64,000 nt of DNA from Reinekea blandensis MED297 (lineage in GTDB: Bacteria; Pseudomonadota; Gammaproteobacteria; Pseudomonadales; Natronospirillaceae), in the NCBI RefSeq assembly GCF_000153185.1, contig NZ_CH724154.1:125736-189735 (forward strand). The letters are read 5' to 3'. The notes under the pieces are model-generated. The model was not told the DNA's origin. It did no database searches and was given only the letters and a program-made list of their open reading frames with translations. A program made the translations under genes and the position numbers. Of the stretch, positions 53,083 to 63,602 are shown in pieces. Within the stretch, counting starts at the first letter, position 1; every line of letters starts with the position of its first letter.

Positions 53083-54306
53083 ATGAAACACCTGATTGCC
53101 GTGACATTGCTTGCTGCCGGTGTCGCACACGCAGAAATCACTTCACAGGATGTTGTCGAGGGTTACACCGACATCGCCTACACCAATTACGCGGATGCTC
53201 TGCAGACCGCCGAAGCGCTCCAATCAACCATTGAAAACCTGGTCGACCATCCATCCGCTGAGGCATTGGCGGCAGCCAAAGCAGCCTGGCTGGAGGCCCG
53301 TCCATCGTATCAACAGTCGGAAGTGTTCCGGTTCGGTAACGCCGTGGTCGATGACTGGGAAGGTCAGTTGAATGCCTGGCCACTGGATGAGGGCCTGATT
53401 GACTACGTTGACGACCGTGCCTATGAGTTCGAACTGGGTAACGACGGCGGTACCGCTAATCTGGTTGCCAACAAACGCGTTGGCGATCTTAAAGTTTCCC
53501 GATTAAAACCAGAAACCCTGGCCTCGCTGAATGAGTTTGGCGGCTCAGAAGCCAACGTCGCTACCGGCTATCACGCCATTGAGTTTCTGCTCTGGGGTCA
53601 GGATCTGAACGGACATCAGGCTGGTGCCGGTGAACGACCGTGGACCGATTATGCTAAAGGCAACGATTGCACCAATGAGAACTGCAAACGACGCGGCCAA
53701 TATCTGGAAGCCGCCGCTGAACTGCTGGTCGAAGATCTGGAATACATGGTGGCACAGTGGGCACCGGACGGTGACTACCGTCAGCAACTGCTGCAGGAAG
53801 ACGAACAGACCGTACTCAATAAAATGCTCTTTGGCATGGGCTCGCTCGCACTGGGAGAACTGGCGGGTGAACGCATCAAGGTAGCGCTGACGGCTAACTC
53901 CACTGAAGATGAGCACGACTGCTTTTCTGACAACACCCACAACTCTCACTATTACAATGCGAAGGGCGTCGCTAACCTGTACTTTGGTTCGTATACCAAC
54001 GCCGATGGTGAAACCACTCGTGTTGTCGGCTTACGCGACCTGCTGCTGGTTAACGGTCATGCGGACCTGATCGCTGACGCTGACCGGGCTTTTGCAGCCA
54101 CGCAGCAATCCATGGCAGCGATGGTAACGCGGGCAGAAAACGGTGAAGCGTTCGATCAGATGATCGCACCTGGCAACACCAGCGGCGCGGCACTGTTAAA
54201 TGACGCCATTAATCGACTGGTCGAGGAAACCGCCGCTATTGAAAGCATGGCACTGGCGCTGGGTATTGAGCAACTGACGCCGGACGATGCCGGCCACGCG
54301 TTCTGA
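53083..54306 (+). CDS. Imelysin-family periplasmic protein (IrpA-like)
   Basis: The 407-residue product has a signal peptide (cut near AHA-EI) and an imelysin domain with the GxHxxE motif at 162-167 (GYHAIEFLLWGQDL). Family members are iron-regulated, periplasmic or outer-membrane associated and probably bind iron; the old insulin-cleaving peptidase activity is doubtful. It heads a Fur-boxed operon with the three genes that follow, an arrangement also found in pseudomonads. Confidence 0.92.
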   Translation: MKHLIAVTLLAAGVAHAEITSQDVVEGYTDIAYTNYADALQTAEALQSTIENLVDHPSAEALAAAKAAWLEARPSYQQSEVFRFGNAVVDDWEGQLNAWPLDEGLIDYVDDRAYEFELGNDGGTANLVANKRVGDLKVSRLKPETLASLNEFGGSEANVATGYHAIEFLLWGQDLNGHQAGAGERPWTDYAKGNDCTNENCKRRGQYLEAAAELLVEDLEYMVAQWAPDGDYRQQLLQEDEQTVLNKMLFGMGSLALGELAGERIKVALTANSTEDEHDCFSDNTHNSHYYNAKGVANLYFGSYTNADGETTRVVGLRDLLLVNGHADLIADADRAFAATQQSMAAMVTRAENGEAFDQMIAPGNTSGAALLNDAINRLVEETAAIESMALALGIEQLTPDDAGHAF

Positions 54307-54326
54307 TCTGACAACTTGGCTAAAAC

Positions 54327-54348
54327 AAGGGGCCCATTGGCCCCTTTT
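54327..54348 (+). terminator. Hairpin between the first imelysin gene and the DHOR gene
   Basis: AAGGGGCC/GGCCCCTT stem with a CATT loop and a short T-run. As the next gene begins 40 bp later, it probably tapers expression rather than ending the operon. Confidence 0.7.
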
Positions 54349-54387
54349 CGGGTTTCGATACCCCCTTTTTGATTCTGGTACTCCGAC

Positions 54388-55776
54388 ATGAAAGTTTTCC
54401 CACTTATCCTCACCGGCCTGTTGTGTTGCACCGCATTTGCTGAGCTGCCGCTGACCGGCGGGCACACCACGACCAAACAAACCGGAACGGCCGCATTCAG
54501 CCAACCGGCGGCGAACCTGCCGTTGATGAAACGCGTGGACTTCAGCGTGGGAAATTCTTTTTTTCGCAACCCCTGGGTCATTGCACCGTCATCGACAACC
54601 GCCCGGGACGGTCTGGGGCCGCTGTTTAACACCAACGGTTGCCAGAACTGTCACATTCGGGACGGCCGCGGCCATGCGCCACTGGATGCCGAGGACGATG
54701 CCATGTCGATGCTGATTCGCCTCTCTGTGACGCCTAAGACCGATGCAGAGCGAACACAACAACAGCTGTATGGCCCGCTACCGGAACCCAACTATGGCGG
54801 TCAGTTACAGGATCGCGCCATTCCCGGGGTGGATGCCGAAGGACGTATTGAAGTGGAGTGGCGGCCCCGTGAGTTCGAATACCCCGATGGTCAGCGTGTC
54901 ACCCTGCGAGCACCGGATTTCCGTATCACCGAACTGGCGTACGGCCCATTCCATGAAGAGTTCGAGCAATCGGCACGCATTGCTCCGCAGATGATCGGGC
55001 TGGGGTTGCTGGAACAGATACCTGAAGCGGCTATCTTGGCGAATGCCGACCCGGATGATGCCAACAACGACGGTATCTCCGGACGGGCCAATCGGGTTTG
55101 GGATGTTTCAGAACAACGCACCGTGCTTGGTCGGTTTGGCTGGAAAGCCGGCATGCCTACGCTGCGGCAACAAAACGCCGGCGCCTTCAACGGCGACATC
55201 GGCATCACCAGTGAATTGTTCGAGGCAGATGACTGCACGACCGCGCAGATGGATTGTCGCAATGCCCCCAGCGGCGATACCGCCCCGGAAAAGGAACTGC
55301 AGAACGATGTGCTCGACGCTGTCACTTTTTATACTCAGCATCTGGCGGTGCCCATTCAACGACAGGCGCAATCAGAGTCCGTCCTCAATGGTCGCGCAAC
55401 CTTTACCGAGCTCGGCTGTGAAGCCTGCCATGTCAGCACTTTTTCGACCCCGGTAATGCCAACCTTGCCAGCCCTGTCAGAACAGACGTTCCATCCGTTT
55501 ACCGACTTGCTGCTACACGACATGGGTGAGGAGCTAGCGGATCACCGTGCTGAGTTTCTGGCCGATGGTCGCGAGTGGCGCACGCCGCCGCTTTGGGGGC
55601 TCGGCTATCTCATGGAAGTCAACGACCAGATTGCCCTGCTACACGACGGTCGCGCGCAAAGCCTCGAAGCAGCCATTCTCTGGCACGGCGGCGAGGCCAA
55701 AGACAGTCGGGATGCCTTTGTGAACCTGACTGCGAAAGACCGTCAGTCGCTACTCGATTTTCTGAACTCACTTTGA
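54388..55776 (+). CDS. Di-heme oxidoreductase (DHOR, DUF1111)
   Basis: A 462-residue secreted cytochrome with a signal peptide (cut near AFA-EL) and two c-type heme motifs: CQNCH at 85-89 and CEACH at 344-348. It matches the putative thiol oxidoreductase family COG3488, with NSFFRNPW and a GNDGISGR-like stretch. The substrate is unproven. It lies between two imelysin genes. Confidence 0.9.
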   Translation: MKVFPLILTGLLCCTAFAELPLTGGHTTTKQTGTAAFSQPAANLPLMKRVDFSVGNSFFRNPWVIAPSSTTARDGLGPLFNTNGCQNCHIRDGRGHAPLDAEDDAMSMLIRLSVTPKTDAERTQQQLYGPLPEPNYGGQLQDRAIPGVDAEGRIEVEWRPREFEYPDGQRVTLRAPDFRITELAYGPFHEEFEQSARIAPQMIGLGLLEQIPEAAILANADPDDANNDGISGRANRVWDVSEQRTVLGRFGWKAGMPTLRQQNAGAFNGDIGITSELFEADDCTTAQMDCRNAPSGDTAPEKELQNDVLDAVTFYTQHLAVPIQRQAQSESVLNGRATFTELGCEACHVSTFSTPVMPTLPALSEQTFHPFTDLLLHDMGEELADHRAEFLADGREWRTPPLWGLGYLMEVNDQIALLHDGRAQSLEAAILWHGGEAKDSRDAFVNLTAKDRQSLLDFLNSL

Positions 55777-55802
55777 CGCCCGGCCTGAGGAGACACACCA
55801 CC

Positions 55803-56663
55803 ATGAAGTTCTGGATACCCCTGACAGTGCTTTGCTTAAGCGCCGCGTCGGTCGCCGCGCAATCCATCGATCAGTCACGCGTTGAAGCGTTAGTGGCCGC
55901 TCAGACGGTGTTGCAGGAAACCATTGCACAGCGCTGTCAGCAAGGAACACCACCCGACCTGAACGCCTTTCGCAACGCTGCCACCCAGTGGATGACCGTT
56001 CAGGCGTTGCAGTTACCTGCCAGCGAGTTTTTGCAGACTGACCATCGTTTTGTGTTTTGGCCAGACCCCAAAGATCGGTTAAAACGCCAGGTTCAAACAG
56101 CGCTGACCACCCCTCCAGACGCGACTGACTGGTCGGCCTTACCCAGCTCGGTTACATCCCTGTCCGCGATTGAACTGATACTGACCGACGCCACCCCCCT
56201 TTCCCACTGCCCCTGGTTAAACGCCATCGCAGACTATCAGGTTAAACAGACGGACGAACTGGCCAAGTTGCAACAGTTCTACACCTTTGGCACCGCAGAG
56301 CAGCTAACCGCGTTGCACGGGACGGCGCTGACGCTGCACGCCATTCTCAAAGAAATCATCAGCCGTGAAGATCGAACCCTGTGGGTACTGGCACCGGCCT
56401 GGCGCTCTGAGACAGGGCCTGACATTGCGAACGCGCTGATTCAACAAAGCCTCGAACTGATGCAGCTATTTAGCGAGCAAAACCCGGAACTGCAATTAAA
56501 GATAGAGGAATGGCAGAGCCGACCGCGACTGAGCATCGACACCCCTCGCGCCGAGATCGCACAGTGGAACCAGGCCGCCGAAGCATTGGCCGGTTACGTT
56601 GAGGATACACTGGCACCGTCGTTGAACATTTTTATCGGGTTTAATAACTTCGATGGCGATTAA
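55803..56663 (+). CDS. Imelysin-family protein, second copy
   Basis: The 286-residue product has a signal peptide (cut near VAA-QS) and a divergent imelysin domain; the GxHxxE motif of the first copy is replaced around SLSAIELILTD, keeping only the Glu. It is shorter than the first. GAGGAG lies 10 nt before ATG 55803. Its stop overlaps the next gene by 11 nt. Confidence 0.85.
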   Translation: MKFWIPLTVLCLSAASVAAQSIDQSRVEALVAAQTVLQETIAQRCQQGTPPDLNAFRNAATQWMTVQALQLPASEFLQTDHRFVFWPDPKDRLKRQVQTALTTPPDATDWSALPSSVTSLSAIELILTDATPLSHCPWLNAIADYQVKQTDELAKLQQFYTFGTAEQLTALHGTALTLHAILKEIISREDRTLWVLAPAWRSETGPDIANALIQQSLELMQLFSEQNPELQLKIEEWQSRPRLSIDTPRAEIAQWNQAAEALAGYVEDTLAPSLNIFIGFNNFDGD

Positions 56664-57699
56664 CCGACGACAATTTATTCAAGCCAGCGTCGGTACGACA
56701 TTGTGCACAGCCCTGCCCGGTTTGCAGGCCGCTGAAACTGACCCAACATTGTTGATTGGCGCCAGCCGACTGGATACCGACCACTATGCCGTCAGCGCCA
56801 TCTCGACGGACGGCCGCCTGCATTGGCAACTGCCATTGCCGGATCGGGGACATGATGTCGTTGTTCATCCAGACAACGGTTTAGGTGTCGCCATCGCCCG
56901 ACGTCCGGGCCATTATCTGGTGTTGTTTGATGTTAGCACTGGTCAGTTATTGCAGCAACTGGCCGTTGACCCGGCTATTCATCTCAACGGTCACGCGGCC
57001 TGGATCGGGAACCGTTTAGTCGTGTCCGCCAGCGATGCACACAACTCGCAGACCCGCCTGCAAATCTACACGTTGAACGAGCGCCAGCTCGCACGGACAG
57101 GGGAGCGGCCTTTTGACTATTTAGGACCACATGAAATCGTCTTTAAACAGGGGCAACTGGTGCTCGCCATCGGCGGCCTGAAAACCGAGGGTCGCACCGT
57201 TCTGAACCGCGATACCATTCAATCCGGGGTCCTCGTGCTCAACCCCAACACCCTGGCCATCGAAGCCGCCTATTGGCCGGACACCCATTTTGTCAGTTGG
57301 CGACATCTCACCGTCGACAACACCGGGCAGATCTTGGTTGCCGGGCAGAATCAGGCGTTAGACGAACCTTCTGAGCCACTGTTGCTGAGCATTCGCAATA
57401 ACACGATGACCCCTTTTCAGGTACCCAACTTGCTCTGGGACCGTCTGCAGGGCTACATCGGCAGTATTCACGCCTGCGGTGCGCGTATTCTTGCCAGCAG
57501 TCCCCGAGCTCATTGGCTGGGAGTGTTTGACCGGTCATCGCTCTCAATGACGACCCAGGTTTTGCAGCACGACCTTTGCGCGCTGACGTCGATCGAACAG
57601 CAGGCGTTTGCGGCCAGTGGAACCGGACAGCTCTGGCGTGATACTGAGCCTTCGATACAGACGCGCATCATCTGGGACAACCACCTGACGGTCGGCTGA
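56653..57699 (+). CDS. DUF1513 (beta-propeller) protein
   Basis: The 348-residue product starts with a twin-arginine-like signal (NRRQFIQAS) and contains RGHDVVVHPDNGLGVAIARRPG (key words RGHD, VAIARRPG), NGHAAW and GPHEIVF, all typical of DUF1513. It looks like a periplasmic seven-bladed propeller. No biochemical role is established. It closes the imelysin operon, as in related species. Confidence 0.88.
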   Translation: MAINRRQFIQASVGTTLCTALPGLQAAETDPTLLIGASRLDTDHYAVSAISTDGRLHWQLPLPDRGHDVVVHPDNGLGVAIARRPGHYLVLFDVSTGQLLQQLAVDPAIHLNGHAAWIGNRLVVSASDAHNSQTRLQIYTLNERQLARTGERPFDYLGPHEIVFKQGQLVLAIGGLKTEGRTVLNRDTIQSGVLVLNPNTLAIEAAYWPDTHFVSWRHLTVDNTGQILVAGQNQALDEPSEPLLLSIRNNTMTPFQVPNLLWDRLQGYIGSIHACGARILASSPRAHWLGVFDRSSLSMTTQVLQHDLCALTSIEQQAFAASGTGQLWRDTEPSIQTRIIWDNHLTVG

Positions 57700-57753
57700 G
57701 TAAACACACAGTGGTATGATTGAGTCTTGATCACCACTCAACGGACCTGTGCT

Positions 57754-58434
57754 ATGACTCAAACACCCACCGTTTATTCCGACGCGCCGGAAATTGACGC
57801 CATCGACACCTGGTCCACACCGTTGTTTGTGGCCAGCCAGCCCTATCATGAGCTGCTGAAAGAACCGCTGCTAACGGCTATTTATGCCGACGCTGAGCAA
57901 GCCGGGTTCGGCGTCAACAGTCAAGTCGCCGAGGCTGCCAAGGGTGGTCTGGCGGAAAGTGATCTGGGGTTTCTGGAGCGAGACCAGCCCGATATTCAGA
58001 CACTGAAACACTTCCTGGAAGAGCTGATTTTAACTGTTGCCAGCGACGTCAACGAAGCGCACTGGCCGGGCGATGCTGAAGCACAGGCCGAGATCATCGA
58101 AAGCTGGTATCACATTACCCGACAGGGCGGCTTTCATGATGCGCACAGTCATCCAAACTGTTCCTGGTGTGGCATCTATTATCTGGAACCGGGCGATTCG
58201 GACTTTCATTCCCGCAGTGGCTTGAACCGGTTTTACGATCCGAGGGTCAACGCCGAACATTATCAGGATGCCGGTACCGCCTATCTCAATGCACACGGGG
58301 TCTACGATATGGAGCCGAAAGAAGGCCAGGTCATTCTGTTCCCCTCTTACCTGAAACACTCGGCGTTACCTTATTTCGGTCAACAGGACCGGATCGTTAT
58401 TGCCTTTAATGCGCAGGTTCATCTGCACGTTTGA
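57754..58434 (+). CDS. TIGR02466-type 2OG-Fe(II) oxygenase
   Basis: The 226-residue product has HDAHSHPNCSWCGIYYL, containing the first iron-binding His, and EGQVILFPSYLKHS followed by RIVIAFN, containing the second His and the oxoglutarate Arg. This is the uncharacterised TIGR02466 group of dioxygenases. ATG 57754 follows a CGGA site. It stands alone, 54 bp after the DUF1513 gene. Confidence 0.85.
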   Translation: MTQTPTVYSDAPEIDAIDTWSTPLFVASQPYHELLKEPLLTAIYADAEQAGFGVNSQVAEAAKGGLAESDLGFLERDQPDIQTLKHFLEELILTVASDVNEAHWPGDAEAQAEIIESWYHITRQGGFHDAHSHPNCSWCGIYYLEPGDSDFHSRSGLNRFYDPRVNAEHYQDAGTAYLNAHGVYDMEPKEGQVILFPSYLKHSALPYFGQQDRIVIAFNAQVHLHV

Positions 58435-58608
58435 TCCCTGAACATGGCTAACTCACAGTCATTCATGGACTAGGGTACCGAAGCACCATTTAAACCGCTG
58501 AACGACCGTAACCCCTAACCCAAAATCAACCGCACCGGCAGTTCAATCCCGGCTTTTCCGGCCTTGTGCACTACAATCGTGGTAAACAATGAATCAAGGA
58601 CCTTGCGC

Positions 58609-60387
58609 GTGCGAACTCAAAAAAACGGCCGGCCGATTGTGTATCAGGTGTTTACCCGGCTGTTCGGCAACAGGGTGACGGCCAACCTCCCCTGGGGTAC
58701 AAAAGAGCAAAATGGTGTCGGTCGTTTTTCTGATTTTACCGACACGGCACTGCAGGCCATCCGAGGTTATGGCACCACACATCTTTGGTACACCGGCGTT
58801 CCGCACCATGCGCTGATTGGTCACTATTCCGGCATCAGTGACGATCACCCCCAGGTGGTTAAAGGCCGGGCCGGATCTCCCTACGCCGTTAAAGATTATT
58901 ACAACGTCAACCCAGATCTGGCCGATGATCCGGAACAGCGACTGGAAGAGTTCCGAGCGCTGATCGACCGCACCCATCATCACGGCATGAAGGTCATCAT
59001 CGACATTGTGCCAAACCATGTCGCCAGACATTATCAGAGCACCAGTGCGCCGGAAGGTGTCCGCGACTTTGGCGCAGACGATGACACTCAGGTCGACTAT
59101 GCCCGCGACAATAACTTTTACTATCTACCGGGAGAGGCGTTTTCCCCTCCAGCCACGCCCGACGGTTTTGCCCCATTGGGTGGTAAGTTTCAGGGAGCGC
59201 CCTATCAGGAAATCCCCGCAAAATGGACCGGTAACGGCGCCCGCACAGCCCAACCTCATTGGAATGACTGGTTTGAAACGGTCAAAATCAATTACGGCGT
59301 TCGCCCGGATGGCTCCCACGACTTTCCCGAGTTACCCGGCGAGTACGCTGAGCGGCCGGTTCAGGCCCATTTTGACTTCTGGCAGGACAAAGACGTTCCC
59401 GACAGCTGGACTAAGTTTCGTGACATTGCCCTGTACTGGCTGGACTTTGGCGTCGATGGTTTTCGCTTCGATATGGCCGAGCTGGTGCCGGTCGAGTTCT
59501 GGAGTTACATGAACTCCGCCATAAAACAGCACCGTCCAGACGCCGAAGTCATCGCCGAGGTTTATCAACCTGACCGCTATCGGGACTATCTGTACCGGGG
59601 CAAAATGGACTATCTGTACGATAAAGTGGATGTCTATGACACGCTGAAAGCCATTGTGCAGGAACGCACCGACAGTCGAGCACTCGATGGCGAACAAGCC
59701 AAACTCGACGACATCGATGAGCATCTGCTGCGCTTTCTGGAAAACCATGATGAGCAGCGCATAGCCCACCCGGAATTTGCCGGATCCGGAGAGCGGGGCT
59801 GGCCGGCCATGATTGCCACAGCTTTGCTCGGGCGGGGTCCCGTCATGCTCTATTTCGGCCAGGCACAGGCCGAAAGAGCGGATCAGGATCTGGGCTTTGG
59901 CAAAGCCAGTCGCACGACAATTTTTGACTACGCCGGCGTGCCGGCACATCAGGCCTGGATGAATAATGGGCGTTTCGATGGCGGCGGGTTAACGCCCGGG
60001 CAGATGGATCTGGACGCTGCCTATCAGCGGCTGCTGACGCTGGCTGGCGAAGAGCCTGCCCTGCTGGGTGAGTTCATCAGTCTTCATCAGGACAACCTCA
60101 ACCCGGAAGACGGGTACACCGAACGCCAATACAGCTTTATTCGCAAGCACGGAGACGACTGGCTGCTGGTGTTCATCAACTTCGATTTTCGCGATGCCTT
60201 CTGCACACTGACCCTTCCTGCTGAGCGGGTTCAACAACTCCCCGGATTGACCAAAGGTGCCATCTTGCTTGAAAAAATCGGTGAGTCCTGGCTTCAGGTA
60301 CCGGTTGGCTGGTCTGATGATGGCGCAGCCACGGTGCCGATTCACTGCCCGGGTTTTAACGGCCTGGTGTTTAAAATCAGCAACTGA
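58609..60387 (+). CDS. GH13-family alpha-glucosidase/amylase-like enzyme
   Basis: The 592-residue cytoplasmic protein has the four GH13 motifs: DIVPNH, GFRFDMAE with nucleophile Asp288, VIAEVYQ with acid/base Glu317 and ENHDEQR with Asp381. The start is a GTG at 58609 with AAGGA 8 nt upstream; no suitable ATG exists. No signal peptide. Action on maltodextrins, trehalose or sucrose cannot be chosen from sequence. It carries an insertion (residues about 150-250) relative to short glucosidases. Confidence 0.9.
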   Translation: MRTQKNGRPIVYQVFTRLFGNRVTANLPWGTKEQNGVGRFSDFTDTALQAIRGYGTTHLWYTGVPHHALIGHYSGISDDHPQVVKGRAGSPYAVKDYYNVNPDLADDPEQRLEEFRALIDRTHHHGMKVIIDIVPNHVARHYQSTSAPEGVRDFGADDDTQVDYARDNNFYYLPGEAFSPPATPDGFAPLGGKFQGAPYQEIPAKWTGNGARTAQPHWNDWFETVKINYGVRPDGSHDFPELPGEYAERPVQAHFDFWQDKDVPDSWTKFRDIALYWLDFGVDGFRFDMAELVPVEFWSYMNSAIKQHRPDAEVIAEVYQPDRYRDYLYRGKMDYLYDKVDVYDTLKAIVQERTDSRALDGEQAKLDDIDEHLLRFLENHDEQRIAHPEFAGSGERGWPAMIATALLGRGPVMLYFGQAQAERADQDLGFGKASRTTIFDYAGVPAHQAWMNNGRFDGGGLTPGQMDLDAAYQRLLTLAGEEPALLGEFISLHQDNLNPEDGYTERQYSFIRKHGDDWLLVFINFDFRDAFCTLTLPAERVQQLPGLTKGAILLEKIGESWLQVPVGWSDDGAATVPIHCPGFNGLVFKISN

Positions 60388-60419
60388 TCTGCATAAACAG
60401 CACGGTAAAAAATTCTCAT

Positions 60420-60463
60420 TCGCGACTGCACACTTCAAGCGAGGGGTCGTGTTATAGTCGCGA
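60420..60463. repeat. 8-bp inverted repeat after the GH13 gene
   Basis: TCGCGACT at 60420 and AGTCGCGA at 60456 are perfect complements 28 bp apart, followed by CCTTTT. It could end GH13 transcription or fold the leader of the next gene. Confidence 0.35.
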
Positions 60464-60489
60464 GCCTTTTGTCAGGAACGTCGGAAAGA

Positions 60490-61386
60490 ATGAATCAGTT
60501 GAGCGCACTTTTTAATCATCTGCCCAGAAGTGCACGATTCATGCTGCTGTCCTCACTGGGGTTCGCCTTGATGAGCGCCTGCGTAAAGGCCGTCGGTACC
60601 ACGGGTTTGCCAATCCTTGAGATTGTCGCCGCCCGTGCCCTGATTTCGCTGATCATTTCGTATCTGGACATTCGTCGTAAGCATCTGCCGCTGCTTGGGA
60701 ACAACCGTCGTTTCCTGGCCTTGCGTGGTGTTTTCGGCACGGTCGGACTGATTGCTGTGTTCTATTCCGTGACCACCTTACCGATCGCACAGGCAACCCT
60801 GCTGCAATACACCCACCCAACCTTTACTGCGATATTGGCGCTGATCTTTCTCAAAGAACGCGTTCATCTGTCGACCGTTCTTTGTATTGCGCTCAGTTTT
60901 CTGGGATTGGTGGTGGTTACCGCACCTAACTGGACACCAACGTTAACGGCACAGATGTCCTGGCTCAGCTTGAGTGCGGCACTGACCGGCGCCTTTGCCA
61001 GCGCCTGTGCTTATGTTGTCGTGCGTAAACTGAGTCAGACGGAAGATGCCTCCGTGATCATTCTGTACTTTCCGATGATTGCCTTTCCTGTGTCCGCCTT
61101 TCTGCTGCTGATACGGGATGAGTTTGTTGTGCCGACGCTCTATCAGTTTGGCATGCTGTTACTCATTGGCGTTTTTGTTCAGATCGGGCAATGGGCGCTG
61201 ACCCATGCCATGGCCTCTGACAACGCTGGCAAAGTCAGCGCCTACGGTTACATTCAAGTGCTCTTTGCCGTTTTATTAGGGCTGGTTTTCTTTGCCGAAA
61301 GCCCAACACTCTGGACACTCTCCGGAGGTCTGTTGATTCTGGCCGGGGCATTCATCAATACTCGCGCCCGAGCCAGCGCTTCCTGA
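60490..61386 (+). CDS. EamA (DMT) family transporter
   Basis: A 298-residue protein with ten hydrophobic helices in two EamA repeats: LSSLGFALMSACVKAVG and ALTGAFASACAYVVVRKLS. Such exporters move amino acids, nucleotides or drugs; this one resembles RhtA/YdcZ-sized members. GGAA lies just before ATG 60490. Confidence 0.85.
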   Translation: MNQLSALFNHLPRSARFMLLSSLGFALMSACVKAVGTTGLPILEIVAARALISLIISYLDIRRKHLPLLGNNRRFLALRGVFGTVGLIAVFYSVTTLPIAQATLLQYTHPTFTAILALIFLKERVHLSTVLCIALSFLGLVVVTAPNWTPTLTAQMSWLSLSAALTGAFASACAYVVVRKLSQTEDASVIILYFPMIAFPVSAFLLLIRDEFVVPTLYQFGMLLLIGVFVQIGQWALTHAMASDNAGKVSAYGYIQVLFAVLLGLVFFAESPTLWTLSGGLLILAGAFINTRARASAS

Positions 61387-61572
61387 GCCAAACGAACGAA
61401 CTAACATAGACAAAACTTAGACAGTCACTTTCAACCATCGTTTTAACAGCATTTATTGAGAAAACACGACGGTTTTTGGGAAATTCCCGACTATTTGGTT
61501 CAAAATTCTTTACCACGGTTCATCGCGGTCCTATTCTTCATTTTAACTACTTAGTCATGCATAACAGACCGA

Positions 61573-62706
61573 ATGCAGTCGTTAAAAACCTTATCGTGGC
61601 GTTTCATAGAACGGTTTATGCATGCCGGAACCACGGAACAGACTGATATCGAAACGGTTCGCCGTATTTCTGTATTAAACCTGTTTGCGCTGGTCGGCTT
61701 CAGCATTTCGTTTTTGCTTGGTGTACAGGCCATCCTGTCGCAGGATATCTGGCTGGCCCTGGCATTGTTCACTGCGTTTGCGCTTTTTTTGTTTGCTCAT
61801 ATTCAACTGCGCATCAAACGTAACCAGAGTGCCTTCCTGTTCGCTGCACGCCTGGTTCAGTTGGTGCTGTTTGTTTTATGTCTGTACCTGGTCTATGCCG
61901 GCGGTGCCAATCAAACCGGTCCGCTTTGGGTGTATCTGTTGCCACCGGTGGTGATGTTCCTGTCCGGACTGAAACGCGGCATGATGATCACCGCCCTGTT
62001 TGTACTCGGCTATCTGATCATTGTGTTTTTCCCTGGCAATGCTCTGGGCGCGGTTGACTACAGTTACGAGTTCAAAACCCGACTGTTGTACTCCTTTTTA
62101 ACGCTCACCTTTCTGGCCGCTGTCTATGAACAGTCACGCCAAAGTTCTTATCAGAAACTGAATGAACTGAAACAGGACTTTGAACGCCAAGCCAGCCAGG
62201 ACACGCTTACCCACCTGCTTAACCGCCGGGGCATGCGCGAGCGTATCCGTTATGAAGTGCGTCGGTCGCAGCGCAACAACCAACCGATCACCTTCATTCT
62301 GGCGGATCTTGATCATTTTAAGGAAATCAATGATCACTATGGCCATGACACGGGTGATACCGTTCTGATTCAGGTCAGTCAGTTACTGCAGGACTCCGTT
62401 CGCCAACAGGACTCCATTGCGCGCTGGGGTGGTGAAGAGTTTTTGTTTCTGCTTCCGGAAACCAACGCCAGGCAGGCCATGCAATTGGCGGAGAAAATCC
62501 GATCCATAATTGAGTCGCATCCATTGAACAGTGACCAACCGCCGCTGACCACGACCATGAGTTTCGGTATCGCCGAAATGCTGGATTTGGAGAATCATCA
62601 AAGCACCATCGCAGAAGCGGACAACCGCCTCTACCAGGCAAAATCACAGGGTCGTAATTGCGTCGTGGGTCCGGAGGCCGAGAACTCCGTTCAATCGCCC
62701 GTCTGA
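61573..62706 (+). CDS. Membrane diguanylate cyclase (GGEEF)
   Basis: The 377-residue product has about six membrane helices in the first 190 residues, a short coiled link ([14 protein letters not shown]) and a GGDEF domain with active signature GGEEF at 286-290, plus [10 protein letters not shown]. It makes c-di-GMP. The sensor family is not recognised. Its 3' end overlaps the convergent nitroreductase gene by 16 bp. Confidence 0.92.
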   Translation: MQSLKTLSWRFIERFMHAGTTEQTDIETVRRISVLNLFALVGFSISFLLGVQAILSQDIWLALALFTAFALFLFAHIQLRIKRNQSAFLFAARLVQLVLFVLCLYLVYAGGANQTGPLWVYLLPPVVMFLSGLKRGMMITALFVLGYLIIVFFPGNALGAVDYSYEFKTRLLYSFLTLTFLAAVYEQSRQSSYQKLNELKQDFERQASQDTLTHLLNRRGMRERIRYEVRRSQRNNQPITFILADLDHFKEINDHYGHDTGDTVLIQVSQLLQDSVRQQDSIARWGGEEFLFLLPETNARQAMQLAEKIRSIIESHPLNSDQPPLTTTMSFGIAEMLDLENHQSTIAEADNRLYQAKSQGRNCVVGPEAENSVQSPV

Positions 62707-63371
62707 ATGAAGGTGGCAATCTCCGCTAACGGTTTTTTCTCAATGGTCGGAACATGACAGTTAGCGGCCGGATAGCCTGCCACCAAAATCATATAGGGTC
62801 GTTCATCCGTTGGCCGGTCCAGCAACTTATTCAGAAACTTCATCGGGCTAGGTGTGTGCGTCAGTGTTGCTACGGACGCCTGATGCAACGCACTGATCAG
62901 AAACCCAGTCGCAATGCCCACCGATTCACTGGTGTAATAGTTTTTCTGCTTTTGCCCTTCAGCATCGTAAGAAAACTTTTTCAGGAAGATCACAATCAGA
63001 TGCGAAGCCGTTTCCAGAAATGGCTTCTCGGCATCGGTGCCCAGGGGTGCAAGCGCGTCCAACCACTCCTCGGACGCTCGCTGTTGATAAAACGCCCGCT
63101 CTTCCTCTTCGGCGGCCAGGCGAATCCGGCGTTTCAAGGCTGGGTCAGTGATCACGACGAAATGCCATGGTTGTTGATTGGCACCACTCGGCGCCGTGCC
63201 GGCGGTGAGAATGGCATTACGAACGACCGCGTCCGGTACCGGTTCGTCGCTAAAATCCCGCACGGTGCGCCGTCGTTTCAACGACGCATAAAAAGCTTCT
63301 GCGCGCTGCGCCATCAGGTCCGGGGTCAATCGTTCAAAGTTCAGAGGAATGGGCTCGTAGGCGTTTTTCAT
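62691..63371 (-). CDS. Nitroreductase-family flavoprotein
   Basis: The 226-residue product has the FMN motif [14 protein letters not shown] at 33-46, [14 protein letters not shown] and [13 protein letters not shown]. The ATVR-type N-terminus and length resemble the iodotyrosine-deiodinase branch of this family. Substrate unknown. It is convergent with, and slightly overlaps, the cyclase gene. Confidence 0.88.
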   Translation of the reverse strand: MKNAYEPIPLNFERLTPDLMAQRAEAFYASLKRRRTVRDFSDEPVPDAVVRNAILTAGTAPSGANQQPWHFVVITDPALKRRIRLAAEEEERAFYQQRASEEWLDALAPLGTDAEKPFLETASHLIVIFLKKFSYDAEGQKQKNYYTSESVGIATGFLISALHQASVATLTHTPSPMKFLNKLLDRPTDERPYMILVAGYPAANCHVPTIEKKPLAEIATFIQTGD

Positions 63372-63602
63372 AGGTTTCCTTTTTTGTTTTTTTAATCATC
63401 AGGAGATCACACTTCCGTTTGTCGGCTTAACGCAACCTTAGGGCGAATTAAAATCATTCACATCGCCGCTCTCCCTTGCTCAGGTGGAAAACCACGATTC
63501 GCGAATCCAGCCTCGTCTTGAATGGTTTTAAACTCGGCAGAAGGGATGCAAATAGTGTTAACAGGCCCTAGAATACGCGCTCATTTCTAACGTTACACAT
63601 TC

